In this document: piece by piece, positions 11,928 through 24,412 of the stretch
How positions within the stretch are numbered: the stretch's first letter is position 1
Layout of the letters: every line of letters starts with the position of its first letter
NCBI GenBank assembly: GCA_003586115.2
Contig: QVOM02000073.1
Span: 30,579,298 to 30,643,297 of the forward strand
Reading direction: 5' to 3'
Length of the DNA stretch: 64,000 nucleotides
Origin: Salvator merianae
Lineage: Eukaryota > Chordata > Lepidosauria > Squamata > Teiidae
The notes under the pieces: generated by a model
Told to the model about the DNA's origin: nothing
Seen by the model: only the letters and a program-made list of their open reading frames with translations
Databases searched by the model: none
Translations under genes and position numbers: made by a program

Positions 11928-11984
11928 CTTCTTCTTCTCCTCCTCCTCCTCCTCCTCCTCCTCCTCCTCCTCCTCCTCCTCCTC
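11928..11984. repeat. (TCC)n microsatellite
   Basis: CTT units give way to about 16 uninterrupted TCC/CCT units. A homopurine-homopyrimidine run of this length can form triplex DNA. Confidence 0.98.
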
Positions 11985-14254
11985 GAATTTATACTTTCCT
12001 AAATGGATGTTGCACTTCAATAGATAGGCAGGTAGATGATTAATGATTATACTCATTTTCTTTGTAGATTTAGAAGATCAGATGTTGCTCTTCAGTGACC
12101 AAAAAATAGAAAGAGGAAAAATGAAGAAGCCTGTGTAGAGAAGTTAGAGAATTATTGCCTAAAGCCTGAGTATCAGCTACAATTGAGGCTTAGGGCTTCC
12201 TCTCCTATTCCTATAGGAAAACATGCAGTGAATAATAAGTGGCATGGTACATTACACCATATTTTTCATGGTGCTTCGTGCCACAGCTCTCCTGGGCATC
12301 TTTCACAAACAACATAGTTAAAACTAATAAAATTCCTAGACACAATGCCATGCATTGGGAATATATACGTTAGACTTAACTCTAAATTGTGTGCCTTCTA
12401 TAGTTTTAAATCAAGACACTGACAATTTCTTTTCTAATAGAAATATTGGTTACCATTACTTTACTGTGTTTCTTTTCCTGTCTTTTAAGTTCACAATTTA
12501 TACTGAAAGAATAATGTTGCTTGTCAATTCTTTTACATACATATCTAGTAAATAAATCCTACCACTGTGATCCTAACAGCAACATTACCAACAGCAAATT
12601 TCAGAAATGTTGCCTATTCATATGTCTGTCTGAGTAGGGTGAAAGGCCTGCTGCTCCCACTGGTGCCAAAAGCAGGTTGAACGGATCTTGATATTTAAAG
12701 GGTTTCAGGTGGTGCATCCCTTCCTAATGGTGGAAGTTAAAAGCCACACACACTTCATGTGGCACCACCAGCAGTTAGGAGAACCATACAAGTTTTCAGA
12801 ACAACATATTTGGAGAACATTTACTTTTTTTCTTTTTTTTGGCTAAGATATATACAGATTACAATGGAATTGATATATTCTACATTCCTCCAAACGATAA
12901 CACTGTACATTCACACCTAAGTTTTAATTCAACTTCAGTCCACTTTCAGAGTGAGATAACACATTGGCAAAATGACAAACTGTTTGCTTTTGGCTTTATC
13001 CACCTCAAAAAATCCACCTTTGTGCTAGACAATGCAGAAAGCAAATGACTTATCAGTTTGTGGATGCATTCTTACACTCTGAAGGTTGAATAATGCTGGA
13101 TTAAAACGTTAAGTGTGAACGCAGCTTTAAGTTCAATTAAATATTCTGACCAACAAAGTGCAGTGGACTAACATCAGTCAGCTGTTTGGAAAGTTTGTTT
13201 CAGACCTTGTGTGTGTGTTCAAACAGGAAAATTAAATACAGTTGAAGACTGTCACTTGACAACCCCCCTAACTTTCAAACAGTTTTGTTCATATGATGCG
13301 ACATTACTTTGCCAAGCTCTGTATTGCTGATGCCTCAAAGGTATAAAACATACGTGCCAAATCCTCTAGAAAGGCTTTCTCAAAAGAATGTATTAAAGAT
13401 AAAATATAAGGATTTTTAGATCAAAAGAATTTTTTTAAAAAAATAACTGTAGTGTATGATAAATTATTCTGAAGGTATTTATAAAGATGTACAAACTTGC
13501 AACAGGGAATAACTGAGAAAGTTGGCAGTGACTTTGAAATTAGTACAAACATAGGGCTAAAGACAAATACCTGTATACATTGATTGTAAGGCAATGATAT
13601 AGCATAATATAAATATTCACTTTCATGCATTTTCACATAGACATTTTTTTTTCTTTTTGAATTTCTTCTGTGATTTTGTTTTGTTTTTCTGATCAGTACA
13701 AGATGCATATGACTGACAGGAAAATAATCAGAAGAAAGTTAAGCACCAAGATCAGAGATAATAATGCTGTAGTGACTTTGTTCAGAGGACAAATGTTGTC
13801 CTTCATGTCATTCAAATCTTGATGCAGTGTATGTGATTTCAAGGAAGGTATCTAGAATTATGTGACTGTGTTTTATCCCTTCAGAAATCCAGTTTACTAG
13901 GAAAGTCAGTTCAACACAGCACTTCTGCTGCAATTCTTTATTCATTTATTAAGACAAAGGAGCACTTTAATATAAGAATGTGCGTTTCACAGCTCTTGCC
14001 TGCTTAAGGCAACTAGGGGGAGATGCCTTCTTTTTCTCAGCCTGACCAAAGTGGCTTACTGTCTCCTGTGCTGCTAGCAACATTGACAGCAGTGGCCCTT
14101 GAGCAGAGAGGCCAAGACGAATACCTCCACACAAGTCAGCCCCTATGTCCAGGTGCAGACAGCTCCTTCAGTTGCTTCACTTCATATTGACAGAAGGCTG
14201 CAAGAAGATTAAAGGAGTCACAGTAGAAGGTGGCACCACTGCTCATACTCTTAG
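11985..14254. other. Unassigned AT-rich DNA
   Basis: No gene or repeat is recognised over 2.3 kb. Confidence 0.5.
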
Positions 14255-14400
14255 TTCACAGTGCATTCCTGGGTAGAGAAGTGAAGGCATGGCACCTTGA
14301 CAGCCTAGGAAGAACATCCATCTGTGCCACATAATGGAGGCAGAGCCATAGACTTGATTTCTTTCTCTCTCTGTATAAAATATAATATCTGTTTCCCCCC
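14255..14400 (+). repeat. Unclassified interspersed repeat, copy 1
   Basis: Words in the order CAGTGCAT-CCTGG, CATGGCACCT, AGGAAGAACA, CATAATGG and CTCTCT-GTATA recur in the same order at 21536-21662. The pair shows an interspersed repeat of unknown class. A polypyrimidine TTTCCCCCCTACCCC lies just past this copy. Confidence 0.6.
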
Positions 14401-15489
14401 TACCCCTGAAATAGATACTGTATGATAACACATTGATATTATAATTGTGTTCCTAATATGTAACCACTTAGGGTGAGAAACACCGGGTTATCCATGTGTG
14501 CATTAGGAGGAGAATAATGCGTTAGTGAAGAAATAATTTATGATTTAACATGGGAGTCAGTTTTCTGATTACAGTTAATTGAGAACAGATGTTATAAGTT
14601 GAATACTTATAAGATTTAACTCTGGTTGAAACCTTTTAATTTACTTATTAGCTTAAATTAGTACACTTTTTCAATAAAAAAAGAGAATTATATGCAGGTG
14701 AGATCTGCTTTCAAATTAAATGATAGATTTGTGTAGATTAGAAAACATCTTACAGCTCCTCCTTCCAAAAAAAAAGAAAAATGGGGCATTATTGCATCTA
14801 CTCTCAAGAATGGTCACTGCTATATGGTAGTATAATTGCACTGTTAAAAATTAGTAGTAGAAGAAGAGGAGGAGGAGGAAGGAAGAGTAGCAGCAGCAGT
14901 AGCTGCTGTTGCTTTGCCCTTGTAACTCAGTTTTCAGGACAGTATATTCATTTGATTATGCCTCCATTATGCAGTGAAGGCTCTTAGGGCAGCTGGTCTA
15001 CATTACATGGTCAATACAACAGTTAGTCTCCATGGATCCCCCCTGCTGAAGGCACTTCAATGAGCCATGAGGACATGGGTGTCCATCAAATGATGTTAAA
15101 ACCCCAATGCACAGAATGTGACTCTTTGGTCACTGTCTTTCACACTGTCATGGGCCCTTGTCTCATGGAATTGCTGTGTTTACATGAATGGCTGTTCTGC
15201 CTGCACATGGAGAACAAAGGTGCACTCCATATGCCAGCATAGAGCTTGAATACAGAGCCTCACATAAAATACCAGTTGGCAAAAATACCAGTCCAGCAAA
15301 GGTTCCTAGCCCCAGTTGATTTTTCTGGCTTCTATAGAGTCAAAACCACTATGTTCCCTAATACAGCTGCTGTTCAATGTGCCAGTGCTGAAGTCACCTT
15401 TATTATCTGTTAATTTCATCATATGGAAATTACAAAAAATAAACTAATAGATGAATATTTGCCCTGAATACAAGCATTCAGCTGAAAGT
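14401..15489. other. Unassigned DNA with a purine-rich run
   Basis: The stretch includes an AGA/AGG/GAA-rich run with AGC units at 14853-14902. No gene is recognised. Confidence 0.5.
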
Positions 15490-16436
15490 TCTCTGCTAGA
15501 AGAAATTGTTACCTTGTAGATACCATAAATAACTGTGCACTGGGGCAGTTGGTTAAGGAAACAATGAGAGAAGCAATACTAGACTTTGTGAGAGGAGTAA
15601 ACATAGTAGAACCAGTTGGGGACAGTGACCATATTGCATTGAAACTGAGCCTTTGTAAAAGTGAAATCTTACCAAGCAAGACCAACATGGTTTATTTTCA
15701 TTTCCAAAAGAGGAACTTCTCAAAATTGAGAAGAATGGTGTCAAGTAAATGCAAATGAAAGTCAAGAGGGCAACTCTTCAAAAAGTTTGGCTGTTGTTTA
15801 AAACCATAATAATGGAGGCTGATTTAAAATGTATTCCTAAAATTAAGATGTCAGCTTAACATCTGTTCCAGGGAAGATAGAAACAATTATTAAACATTTG
15901 GAGGCTCAGGACTTGCTCAGAATTAGCCAGTATGACTTCTGTAAGGAAAAATACCATCTTAGTACTTAGATTTTCAAAAAGCATTTGATAAAGTCCCTCA
16001 TCAAAGGCTTCTCCATAAGCTTAACAGTTATGAAATAAAAGTATTTCATATGTTATGAAATAAACAGTTATAAAATAAATAGTATATTCCAAAATACTAA
16101 GGGTTGCCCAATGAAGCTAAACTATGGAGAAATCTGGGCAAAGTTAAACTTTAAAATTTGTTCCCATGAAATATGGAGTTGGCTACCAGCTTAGATTTCT
16201 CAGAAAAGGTTTAGACCAATTCATGGGAGCCAGTGCTATCAGTGGATGGTAGTAAGAGGTGCTATGCCTTCCAAGGCCAGATGTTGCTAGACTGCAATGA
16301 GAGCAAACTATATGTTCATGTCTTGCTGGGGCGGGGGGCTCTCTATGCCATTCATTGGACACTGAGAAATCAAACTGATGGACTAGATGGGTCACTCACT
16401 CAATCCAGTGGGACATTTCTTATGTTATTATGATAT
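15490..16436 (+). mobile_element. CR1 LINE, internally deleted
   Basis: CR1 landmarks appear in order. VGDSDHIALKL near 15619 is the end of the endonuclease domain. LDFQKAFDKVPHQRLLHKL (one stop or frameshift aside) near 15965-16020 is the RT segment with the first catalytic aspartate. The sequence then jumps to the 3' UTR: AATTCATGGGAGCCAGTGCT, GGACTAGATGGGTCACT and a terminal TTCTTATGTTATTATG. Most of the RT, including the second catalytic motif, is missing. Confidence 0.85.
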
Positions 16437-17440
16437 TTATCATTTTGCATATTGTTTGTGTGGAAACTATATTTTATCATAACTCTAGAGCTAGAAAAAA
16501 TATTTAAATTCAATGTTGGAAATACAAATGGGCATCACTTCTTCCATATGGTTCTGTTCTCCCAGGTCATTATCCACCCAAGACCATTCTTTTCCTCAAC
16601 AAGATAAAGAAGTCCAAGCATAAATAATGTCTGTTTCTATTTGTAATGGTTGCACAAAAGACATATCCAGTGCAATTCATTTGCCAGGTTGTTGTTTTGT
16701 TTTGCTTTGTTTTTTTACTGATTTGATGAAGACTTGGGGTTGGCATAAAAGTTAAGCAATTTCAAGGGGAGAGAAAGATCTTTCTCTTTTAAACTCTGTG
16801 TATTTTTCAAGGGGGAAAAGTGACCAACTTTTCCAATTCATGGGAAACGCCATCTCTGCACTAACTCTTCATATCCCAGGACAGGGCAGAGTGCCCCATC
16901 CCAGGATATCTCTAAAGTAGACAAAGCATGATTGTGGGGGCAAGGGCTCTGCTATCCCACACTAGCATGCAGATGGCCCAGTCTACCTCCACGCAATGCA
17001 GATCATGGTCCAGTCTACCACCACCTAAAGGGAACAATGAGTCAAGCGAAGATTACGGAAAAAGTTATTCCCTGAAAGGCACCATTGCACCCACAGGAAC
17101 CATACAGCACTGACCTTTATTATTTGAAGATTTAATGATCTTTTAGTTTCTATTTATTTGTTTGTTTACATTGACATCCCCACACAATCTAAGGACAGAT
17201 ATGATCTGCACAAGAAGGGGTGGAGCACTCTAAGCAGCATCTTACTGGCTTTGATCATGACAGGCCCTCTCCCCGTGATATTAGAATATAAGGACTGCTG
17301 CCAAGCGATGAAGATCTCTGAGACCATTTCGACTCCTAAGCAGTGCTTTAGTTGTTATGAGAAGAGAAGAGTGGGGATCACGTACTCTTCCTTTGCATTA
17401 TAGATGCAATGGGGGTGGAGTGTTGTGTAGACACCAAACC
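16437..17440. other. Unassigned DNA
   Basis: No gene or repeat is recognised. Confidence 0.5.
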
Positions 17441-17636
17441 CAGCAGCGCCCTGTCACTTTAAGGGTGGGTGTTCGAAACCCGCAGGAAGGGGGCGATCAC
17501 TGTTCACAAGGCCTCAGGGCCTCCGTATTGTTGCAGTCTGTTGTGACAGTACAGAGGCCTGAAGGCCCCACGAATAGTGATTGCCCCTTTCCCGTAGATT
17601 CCGAACACCCACGCTTAAAGTGACAGGCTGCTGCTG
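17441..17636. mobile_element. Foldback (inverted-repeat) element, 196 bp
   Basis: The segment is one imperfect inverted repeat centred near 17536. The left arm starts CAGCAGCGCCCTGTCACTTT and the right arm, reverse complemented, starts CAGCAGCAGCCTGTCACTTT. Matching continues through GGGTGTTCG, GGCGATCACT and CCTCCGTATTGT with scattered mismatches, giving arms of about 95 bp. No clear target duplication is visible. It abuts the Penelope-like fragment. Confidence 0.8.
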
Positions 17637-17639
17637 TAT

Positions 17640-18680
17640 GAACTTTTATGGCACATTCAAAGTATCATAAAGGCACTGTGTGAACCCTGCCTATGCGCCA
17701 ATACTACCAAAGCTAAAACCAGAATTGAAATAGAAGAACAGAGGCTTCCATGGCCAGTTTTCATCTCACTGGCTGTAGTTTTGGGGTTGTTATGCTGTGT
17801 TCCATAGTTATGCTTTAAACTTAAGCTTTTGGATATGGCTACAATATCCATTTTCAGAGGATATGACTGCTAGAAGAGTAAAATGCAACTGATGGTCTCA
17901 AGGACTTTGTTACCTTTCTTGTAGATGTTGGTGAATGACTGTTAGATTGGTTGTATGCATTTGTTTCGTTTTGGTCCTGGCTGCTGATCTTTTGTATGGT
18001 TATTGACAAAAAGTCATTGGTCTTTTCCTGTTGTTGTCTATTAGCATAGTACTTGGTGGTATTGTTGTTAATGATGAGTTGTGGGTCTGCTCCTAGCTGT
18101 TGTCAGTTAGCATAATCCTTAATGATGAGTTGCTGTTTTGTTGTGTGGTTGCTAGCCTTGGCCTGTTGTTTGTTTCCTCTGCTGTTGATGGTTCATTTTG
18201 TTTGTTTTTGAGGGGTACTTCCAAGTACCTGTTGAAGAACACTTCTTATTCCCTGTTAAAATTATTTGGATGTTATTTTATTTCAGGGGCTTTCCTTGTA
18301 GACAATTCATGGAACCCCTTAATTCTGGCTTATGCTTCTGTGTGTTCAAATATAACTTTGTGGTTTTCAGTACATATATTTTGTGCTACTATTTGTCAGT
18401 TTGTATGAGACATAACATGTCTCACACTCACATTTTATTTTCTTTATATTGCAAGTGGTCAGCCCTATGTACATTCACTCAGTATTTTCTAAATGCCTTG
18501 GGTACAGAGGGGATTCAGTCTGTCTTTGGCTGGTCCCAGCATCTGGCTAATTTTGTAGTTGGTTTGAAGACTGTTTTGATCCCTTTTTCTGTTTAATAAT
18601 TTTCCATGTAATCTGTCACTTGTTGGATGTAGGGTAGGAATGCTTCCCCTGAAATAGAAATAGACTGAAATCAACAGTTA
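17640..18680 (-). mobile_element. Penelope-like element, C-terminal fragment
   Basis: The minus-strand translation contains ENHKVIFEHTEA, ARIKGFHELSTRKAPEIK and, after a stop, HPNNFNRE followed by YLEVPLKNK. This matches in order the conserved C-terminus after the GIY-YIG endonuclease of Penelope-like retroelements ('...FEDTEVLA', 'REAIEIxKHPxNFNREEG', 'WxPVLKNK'). Upstream, KISQMLGPAKDRLNPL then CTQGI is the degraded lead-in to the GIY-YIG start ('TPGVYRIPC'). Stops and frameshifts make it dead. The RT domain is absent. A plus-strand 132-codon frame here is its shadow. Confidence 0.7.
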
Positions 18681-20255
18681 ACAACAACAACAACAAAATT
18701 ATAGCACCCATGAGGGTACGTTCAGGTCCTTCTGTGCATAGTAAGGTTTTTTCCTTTGTGCAAAATCACAGGATGCTTTGAAGACACTCAATGAAGACAA
18801 AAAAGAATAATTTTGTACACAGCTTTAGAGACTGAAGCTTCCTAACATGCTTCTTATGGTTTCTGGTCTTGCTGAGAACTTTATGAAGTTGACCTTGTTA
18901 AGCAGGATTATTTGTATAAAATAATCAGTTTTTAAACAAAGGCTGCAATCTTATGTTTTATTTTGCCCAGAATAATCCAACAAAGTCAAGGACGCTGCAA
19001 CTGTGACTAACAGTTTAATACTGCAGCCAAAAGTATTTTGTATTCAATTTTTAACAATAAGACCAGGTTAAAGCATGCTTAACATGAATTAGCTTACTTG
19101 CTCACATTTATTTTAAAAGATTTAACACAGAAAGGTGTATGTCAGCTGTTAATTTCAGTCAACATAAAAATCCTTCAAAGTCTGCCAACAAAACCAGGAA
19201 AGCCAAAAATTTGATTTTCCGCCAGGTTTCAGCTAGCTATATACACATTTCTTCCTTGAATTTCATACATCTGTACCTTCAAATGCTTGTTTTGCTAATG
19301 TGATATAATGCAGAAAACTGGTTAGTATCAGTCAATTGCTAAATGCTGAAATTCCTCAATATTGAGCTTCAGTGTTACAGGCCACGCTTAGCAGTCAGAA
19401 AGAGCTCAAAGCTAGAGTTTCTGCACAGTCTGGTGCAACAATGATATGAGAGAGGTTCAAATAGGCACCTCTGGGTTTATGGTCTATTGAGATTGGCAGC
19501 GTTGGGTCCAATTTGCATGCCACCATTTTGCACTTTCATATTCAGTAAAGTACACCAGGTCAGCTGTCTGATCATCCTATCATCTGGCTGTGAAAGACGG
19601 CTGTCAATCTCAACCTCAGTCCAGATGAAATAAGCAATGACTAATTTTACCTCGGTTCAGCATCAGTTTTTCCTCATATTGGATATAGTTAAAAAAGCTT
19701 GGGTCTCATTGAAACCTTTTCCAGTAGTGGCTCATGTAGGGTGTTGCGGGCAGAAGAACCTCACCTGTGGTGTGTTAGTTCACAGGCATTTATTTATGTA
19801 TACATGCTGCTGCAAAATAGCTTCTTTTGGAAGTAGCTACAGTCCTACAGAACTTCAAAAAGAAGCCCATTTTTAGGATCATGGACATTTTTTTAAGCCA
19901 ATAAACTAATGCACTTTGGGGACTTACACCTGTGACCTTCTTCACTGCCCTCCTGTGATCTTTTCTACAAAAGTTCTACAATCCTAAAAGGGTCTTTTCC
20001 ACTTGAAAGTGAGGATCCTTTAAGAGGAGCTATGGAAAGGGCTCAGTGCTTAGGCAGCTTCACATACTAGCTTGGAGAGGATTCTCCAGTGCTTAGATCT
20101 TAGGAAGAAGTGTGTCACAGTGGGGATCTGAAGTCACAAATTGTGTTCTATCAGTGGAATTAGTAGTATTGGATTGATGCTCCCTTCCAAAGGAAGGTAA
20201 AGGAAAGGCCATCAAGGGGTGGCAAATCATGTGGCATTGTTCTCTGACACATCTC
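18681..20255. other. Unassigned DNA
   Basis: It begins with a short (AAC)n run at 18683-18697. An inverted word pair (TTGAGATTGGCAGC near 19487 and GGCTGTCAATCTCAA near 19602) suggests an old inverted-repeat element. No gene is seen. Confidence 0.4.
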
Positions 20256-20267
20256 GGGGGGGGGGGG
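20256..20267. repeat. Poly(G) tract
   Basis: Twelve consecutive G residues. Such runs often vary in length and are error-prone in sequencing. Confidence 0.9.
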
Positions 20268-20781
20268 TGATGTCTTTCCCAGAGGATAGGAGAACAAATA
20301 CCATTCACTCCCCAAACTTCTGATAGAGCAGTTTTCATCCAGGAGAATGAGGGGGACAAAATGCAATTTACTCACCTCAGTAGATATAAGGCTGCCAACT
20401 TTGCCTAGAACTAGCCAAATATCAGATACACTTAGCTTTCTTTGTTTTGGGGTATGACAAGGATAATTAGTCTGACTGATTATCTGGCAACCTGCTCCTA
20501 CTCCCTCCCCCATTCCAAACACATAGGTGCCCTGTGTAAAAGGGACCTTTGGTAACAGCTTACATGGGTTGGGTCCATTCAGCTCAACAATTCTGAGTTC
20601 ATTATTTTTATAACTGAAGATGAGTGTTCGTCAGTTAAAATAAATATCACAAAATGTAGGAATTGTTCTGCTTCCTATAATGATATATAAAACATACACC
20701 TGATATATTAAGTAATGGTTTGGTATGTATACAAGATACATTCATTACAATTGCATGAGATTGAAGCCCAGGAAATAACTC

Positions 20782-20784
<3 letters not shown>
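20268..20784. other. Unassigned DNA
   Basis: No gene or repeat is recognised. Confidence 0.5.

Positions 20785-20814
<30 letters not shown>
20785..20814. repeat. (AC)n microsatellite
   Basis: Fifteen uninterrupted AC units. Confidence 0.98.
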
Positions 20815-20816
<2 letters not shown>

Positions 20817-21299
20817 ATTATGAAAGATCAATACCTTTTAATGGGTTCATTTTAGTTGCTGTTATTTCACATAAAGCCATAATGTACTTGAAAAGTGGTT
20901 CTTAGTGCATAAAAGCAAGATCATAGAGCACACATTAGTGACATGCAAAGAAATTGTATCTGCCTTAAATGATAATTGCAACTTGGTGTTTAATGTATCT
21001 GTGTGTAATATGTTGCTTTTACTTTGCCCCAGTGTGTAAATCAAATCACAGTAGCTGATGCAATCCACAAGTAAAACAGAAGATACAATCTCTCTCAACA
21101 AATTTGCTTTATTGAAAAGTTATGATAGCCATCATCTTTGGGACACCATTGAGCACATAAGAAAAAATGCCAGGATTGAAAAGATGCTAGGATTGGGAGA
21201 GTATTGGAATAATTTGTAATGTAGCAGCAGATTGAAGATTAACAATTTGTCTTTTACTCAACACAGAGATGCAGTAAGCAACTGTTAATAGCTTCTCTT
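20815..21299. other. Unassigned AT-rich DNA
   Basis: No gene or repeat is recognised. Confidence 0.5.
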
Positions 21300-21324
21300 A
21301 AAAAAAAAAAAAAAAAAAAAAAAA
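21300..21324. repeat. Poly(A) tract
   Basis: A run of 25 A. No retroelement body is recognised beside it, so it cannot be called a retrotransposon tail. Confidence 0.95.
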
Positions 21325-21535
21325 CTCTTTCAAATGCTGCTTTTAATTTTTAAGAATGGTTGATGGTGATGGCGAGAAGGCCTAATGGTGGTATAACATC
21401 ACAACACAGCATTATTCAAGGAAGTACCATTAGGTTTGGAAGGCTTCTTCTCATGATTCCTTCAGGTTGATACTATTTGAAACTTTTTCTGTCATGACAT
21501 TGGAGCATTTAGGCAACTTCAATCTTTGGACACAG
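21325..21535. other. Unassigned DNA with a small inverted repeat
   Basis: GAGAAGGCCTAATGGT at about 21373 is matched by an interrupted reverse complement ending in CTTCTTCTC near 21452. Nothing else is recognised. Confidence 0.4.
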
Positions 21536-21662
21536 AGGCCTCAGTGCATCCTGGAAGTTATAGAAGCCATGGCACCTAGTCACAGGAAGAACAAATACAA
21601 CCCCATGTGGATAATGGTGCCCCCTCTCTCTTATACACAGAGATACAATAGGTGTAAACTCC
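21536..21662 (+). repeat. Unclassified interspersed repeat, copy 2
   Basis: It carries CAGTGCATCCTGG, CCATGGCACCTAGTCA, AGGAAGAACA, GGATAATGG and CTCTCTCTTATACA in the same order as copy 1 at 14255-14400. Confidence 0.6.
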
Positions 21663-23755
21663 GTTAAACCTAATATGCTTTCAACGTATTTTTGTAAGTT
21701 GTACCAAGGCATTTTCTGGCTAATCACAGGATTATTTGCCATTTTCAGATCGCTGTTTTAAAACAATACTAGTCTGCCTTGTTCAGACTTTATATTTTAT
21801 TGTGATTTTATTCTATGATTTCTAAAATAAAGAAACTGAGAAATAAATACTGATAATGGAAAAATCCTATTTTTAAGAGATACATTTAGTATCACATGTG
21901 CTTTGTTGTGTGGATTCACACTTGTTTATTTTATTTGCTTTTTAGTCACATCTTAGCAGTAGTTCCTACCTATATAATGTATAAAATAATGCCCCCAAAG
22001 AAAAAAGGATTGGTTTGAAGGAGGAAAAAAGAAAACAAAACTCTGGTGCTATCAGTCAGGATTCTTAGTAGACCTAAAGGATTTCAAAGACGGAAGAGGA
22101 AAATATTGATTTTGAGCCTTGTATCAGGTGTATGAGAAATCTTTGTTTCCTTTCTGTTGTAGACATCTTGGCATCTCAGATAGTCACTGAAATCTATAAC
22201 AATACTTTTAATCTTACCATATATTCCTTGTTTTAAATAATTTGAAACAGTATTTATAAGAGACTGAGATTACACAGAACAGCCACAGTTTTCTGTGGTA
22301 AGTTGGTGATTAATGTAATATGTTACTTTTACTTTGACCTGAAACACAAATCAAACATTTCCAGTTTGTAACTATATTATTTTGAAGAATCAAGGATACA
22401 TGGTTCTTGGAAGGATACATGGTTCTAGTTATTTTGCATGCTTAAAAAAGAAAAGAAAAACAAGACAAAGCAAAGCAAAAATTCAACATGACTTGTCAGA
22501 TCTGATTAATCCAAACTTTTAATATATTAGACTTTATTCAGATTAGGAAACAGCACTTAGAAGTCCTCAGCTACTTTTCATTTGAGAAGACAGACGGTTC
22601 AGTGGTGAATATTTTAAAAAGTTTGTATTTCTTCAAATGTGTCAGTCAGTATAATTTTGGAAAGGGACTATTAAACCTAATCAGCCATATGTTCAGTAAC
22701 TTCACGTGTTTTGTTCTGACGAGGTATGGACATAAAATCCACCCATATTTTGCATGAATTTGACATTTTCTCTGTTTCCTCCTACACAACTAAATCTTTA
22801 AGAAGGTACAAAATGTGTGATACATTATTACCAAATGCAGCAGCAAACTTGTACATCGTCCCTCTTAAATGAATTTAGATGAACAGCTAGCTATAGTTTT
22901 TCTCAGTGGGATTCAGTGTGCTTGAAGATCTAATTGACTGGCAGCTTCCTTAGTTTTGCATAAAATAGATCTAAAATTATTTCCAGATAAGTTCTCTGAG
23001 GAATGTATGTTAATCATCTTTCAGTTGTGGATATGGTAACAGGATTATAAGTGCATCACTAAAACACTAATTTGTTCTCCAACAAGTACACCTCCTGCTA
23101 AAACCATCCTGTACTCATCAAGCATCTATGTGGTTAATTCAAATAATTGACATAAAGTTCTACCTTCCTGTGTTTTAAAACAAAGATGTAAAAATATGGA
23201 AACAAACAAAAAAAGATTGCTAAAATAATCTTATATAGTGGAAAAACTCAACCACTTTACCTGTCTTCCGAGCAACCTATATGTAGATCAGGAAGCAACC
23301 ATTAGAAACTAACATAGAACAACTGAATGTTTCAGGATTAGGAAATGAATACAACAACTTAAGATTCTCCAAGCATTTATACATATGGCATATAAGGGTG
23401 TGGCTTATTATTTGTATCTCCAAATTCCATGTTTCTCCAGGGGAAATTGTGCTTATTAGGAACTGATTCCAATCATATGACAAAGATTTTCCTGTCTGAG
23501 TAGTTTTTTTCATGCCCTGGAGCAATCTGGCCCATCTCAGTGAATAGAGACTGTCCCCCTTTTCACATGTACTTTAATTATCCAGACCAGGGTGGGACAT
23601 CCAGGCCTAGGATACACAACCCATCCCATGCTGTGGTGGATTGCTTGTGAAACAGGATAGAGTGACATTCATCCTATTCCAGCCCTCGCTACTGGCTCTG
23701 AAGACTGGGACAGCTTTAGAACAAGCATTGGGGTTTCTGAAGACCAGCAACATTT
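21663..23755. other. Unassigned AT-rich DNA
   Basis: No gene or repeat is recognised over about 2 kb. Confidence 0.5.
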
Positions 23756-23763
23756 GTTCCTAG

Positions 23764-24404
23764 TAGGGATGTGCACGAAGGCACTTTCCCCTCTTCGCTT
23801 CGCAGTGCTGCGAAGCAACGGAGCTTCGTTTTCACGCGAAAATCTTTGCAGCAACCAACCGATCGGAAACGGAGAGAAATCAAGGCGAAGGGAAGACCTT
23901 TGCTGCAAAGGTCTTCCCTTCGCCTTGATTTCTCTCCATTTCCGATCGCTCTCTCATTCCCCCTAACCTGTCAGTCGTGCACGCACACTGACAGACTAGG
24001 GGGAAAGGGAGACAGAGAGAGAGAGCGATCGGAAACATCAGAAAAATCAAGGCGAAGGGGAAGACCTTCGCCGCGAAGGTCTTCCCTTCGCCTTGATTTT
24101 TCTGACGTTTCCGATTGCTCTCTCATTCCCCCTAGCCTGTCAGTCGTGCGCGCACACTGACAGACTAGAGGGAAAGAGAGACAGAGAGAGAGAGCGATCG
24201 GAAACGTCAGAAAAATCAAGGCAAAGGGAAAGACCTTTGCTCTATACTGACGCCAATATATACTGACGTTTCCGATTGGTCTGCAAGTTCCCTCTTTAAT
24301 GGCATATTCGCTACCCCCTTTTCACTTCAGATTTCGTGCAAAGATGGCGGAAACGCCATTTTCGTGCAAAATTCGAAAGGCACGAAGCTTTGTGTACATC
24401 CCTA
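23764..24404. mobile_element. hAT-like element built of alternating palindromes (641 bp)
   Basis: Terminal inverted repeats are TAGGGATGTGCACGAAG on the left and TAGGGATGTACACAAAG on the right read inward. A perfect 8-bp target duplication GTTCCTAG lies at 23756-23763 and 24405-24412. The interior is a CpG-rich array of two alternating palindromes. Type A is centred at 23904 with arms of about 44 bases, again near 24072, and half-complete near 24225. Type B (CCTGTCAGTCGTGC with CAC-ACTGACAG) lies at about 23960-24002 and 24129-24171. No transposase is present. The retained CpGs and exact duplication point to a fairly recent insertion. Confidence 0.88.
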
Positions 24405-24412
24405 GTTCCTAG

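Noticed and set aside
17100..17400. Possible gene exon before the foldback element
   Set aside because: Short open frames run through but no splice-site pattern with coding homology or domain is recognisable.
18198..18596. 132-codon hydrophobic plus-strand frame resembling a membrane protein
   Set aside because: It is the antisense shadow of the Penelope-like fragment. The hydrophobic character comes from T-rich plus-strand sequence.
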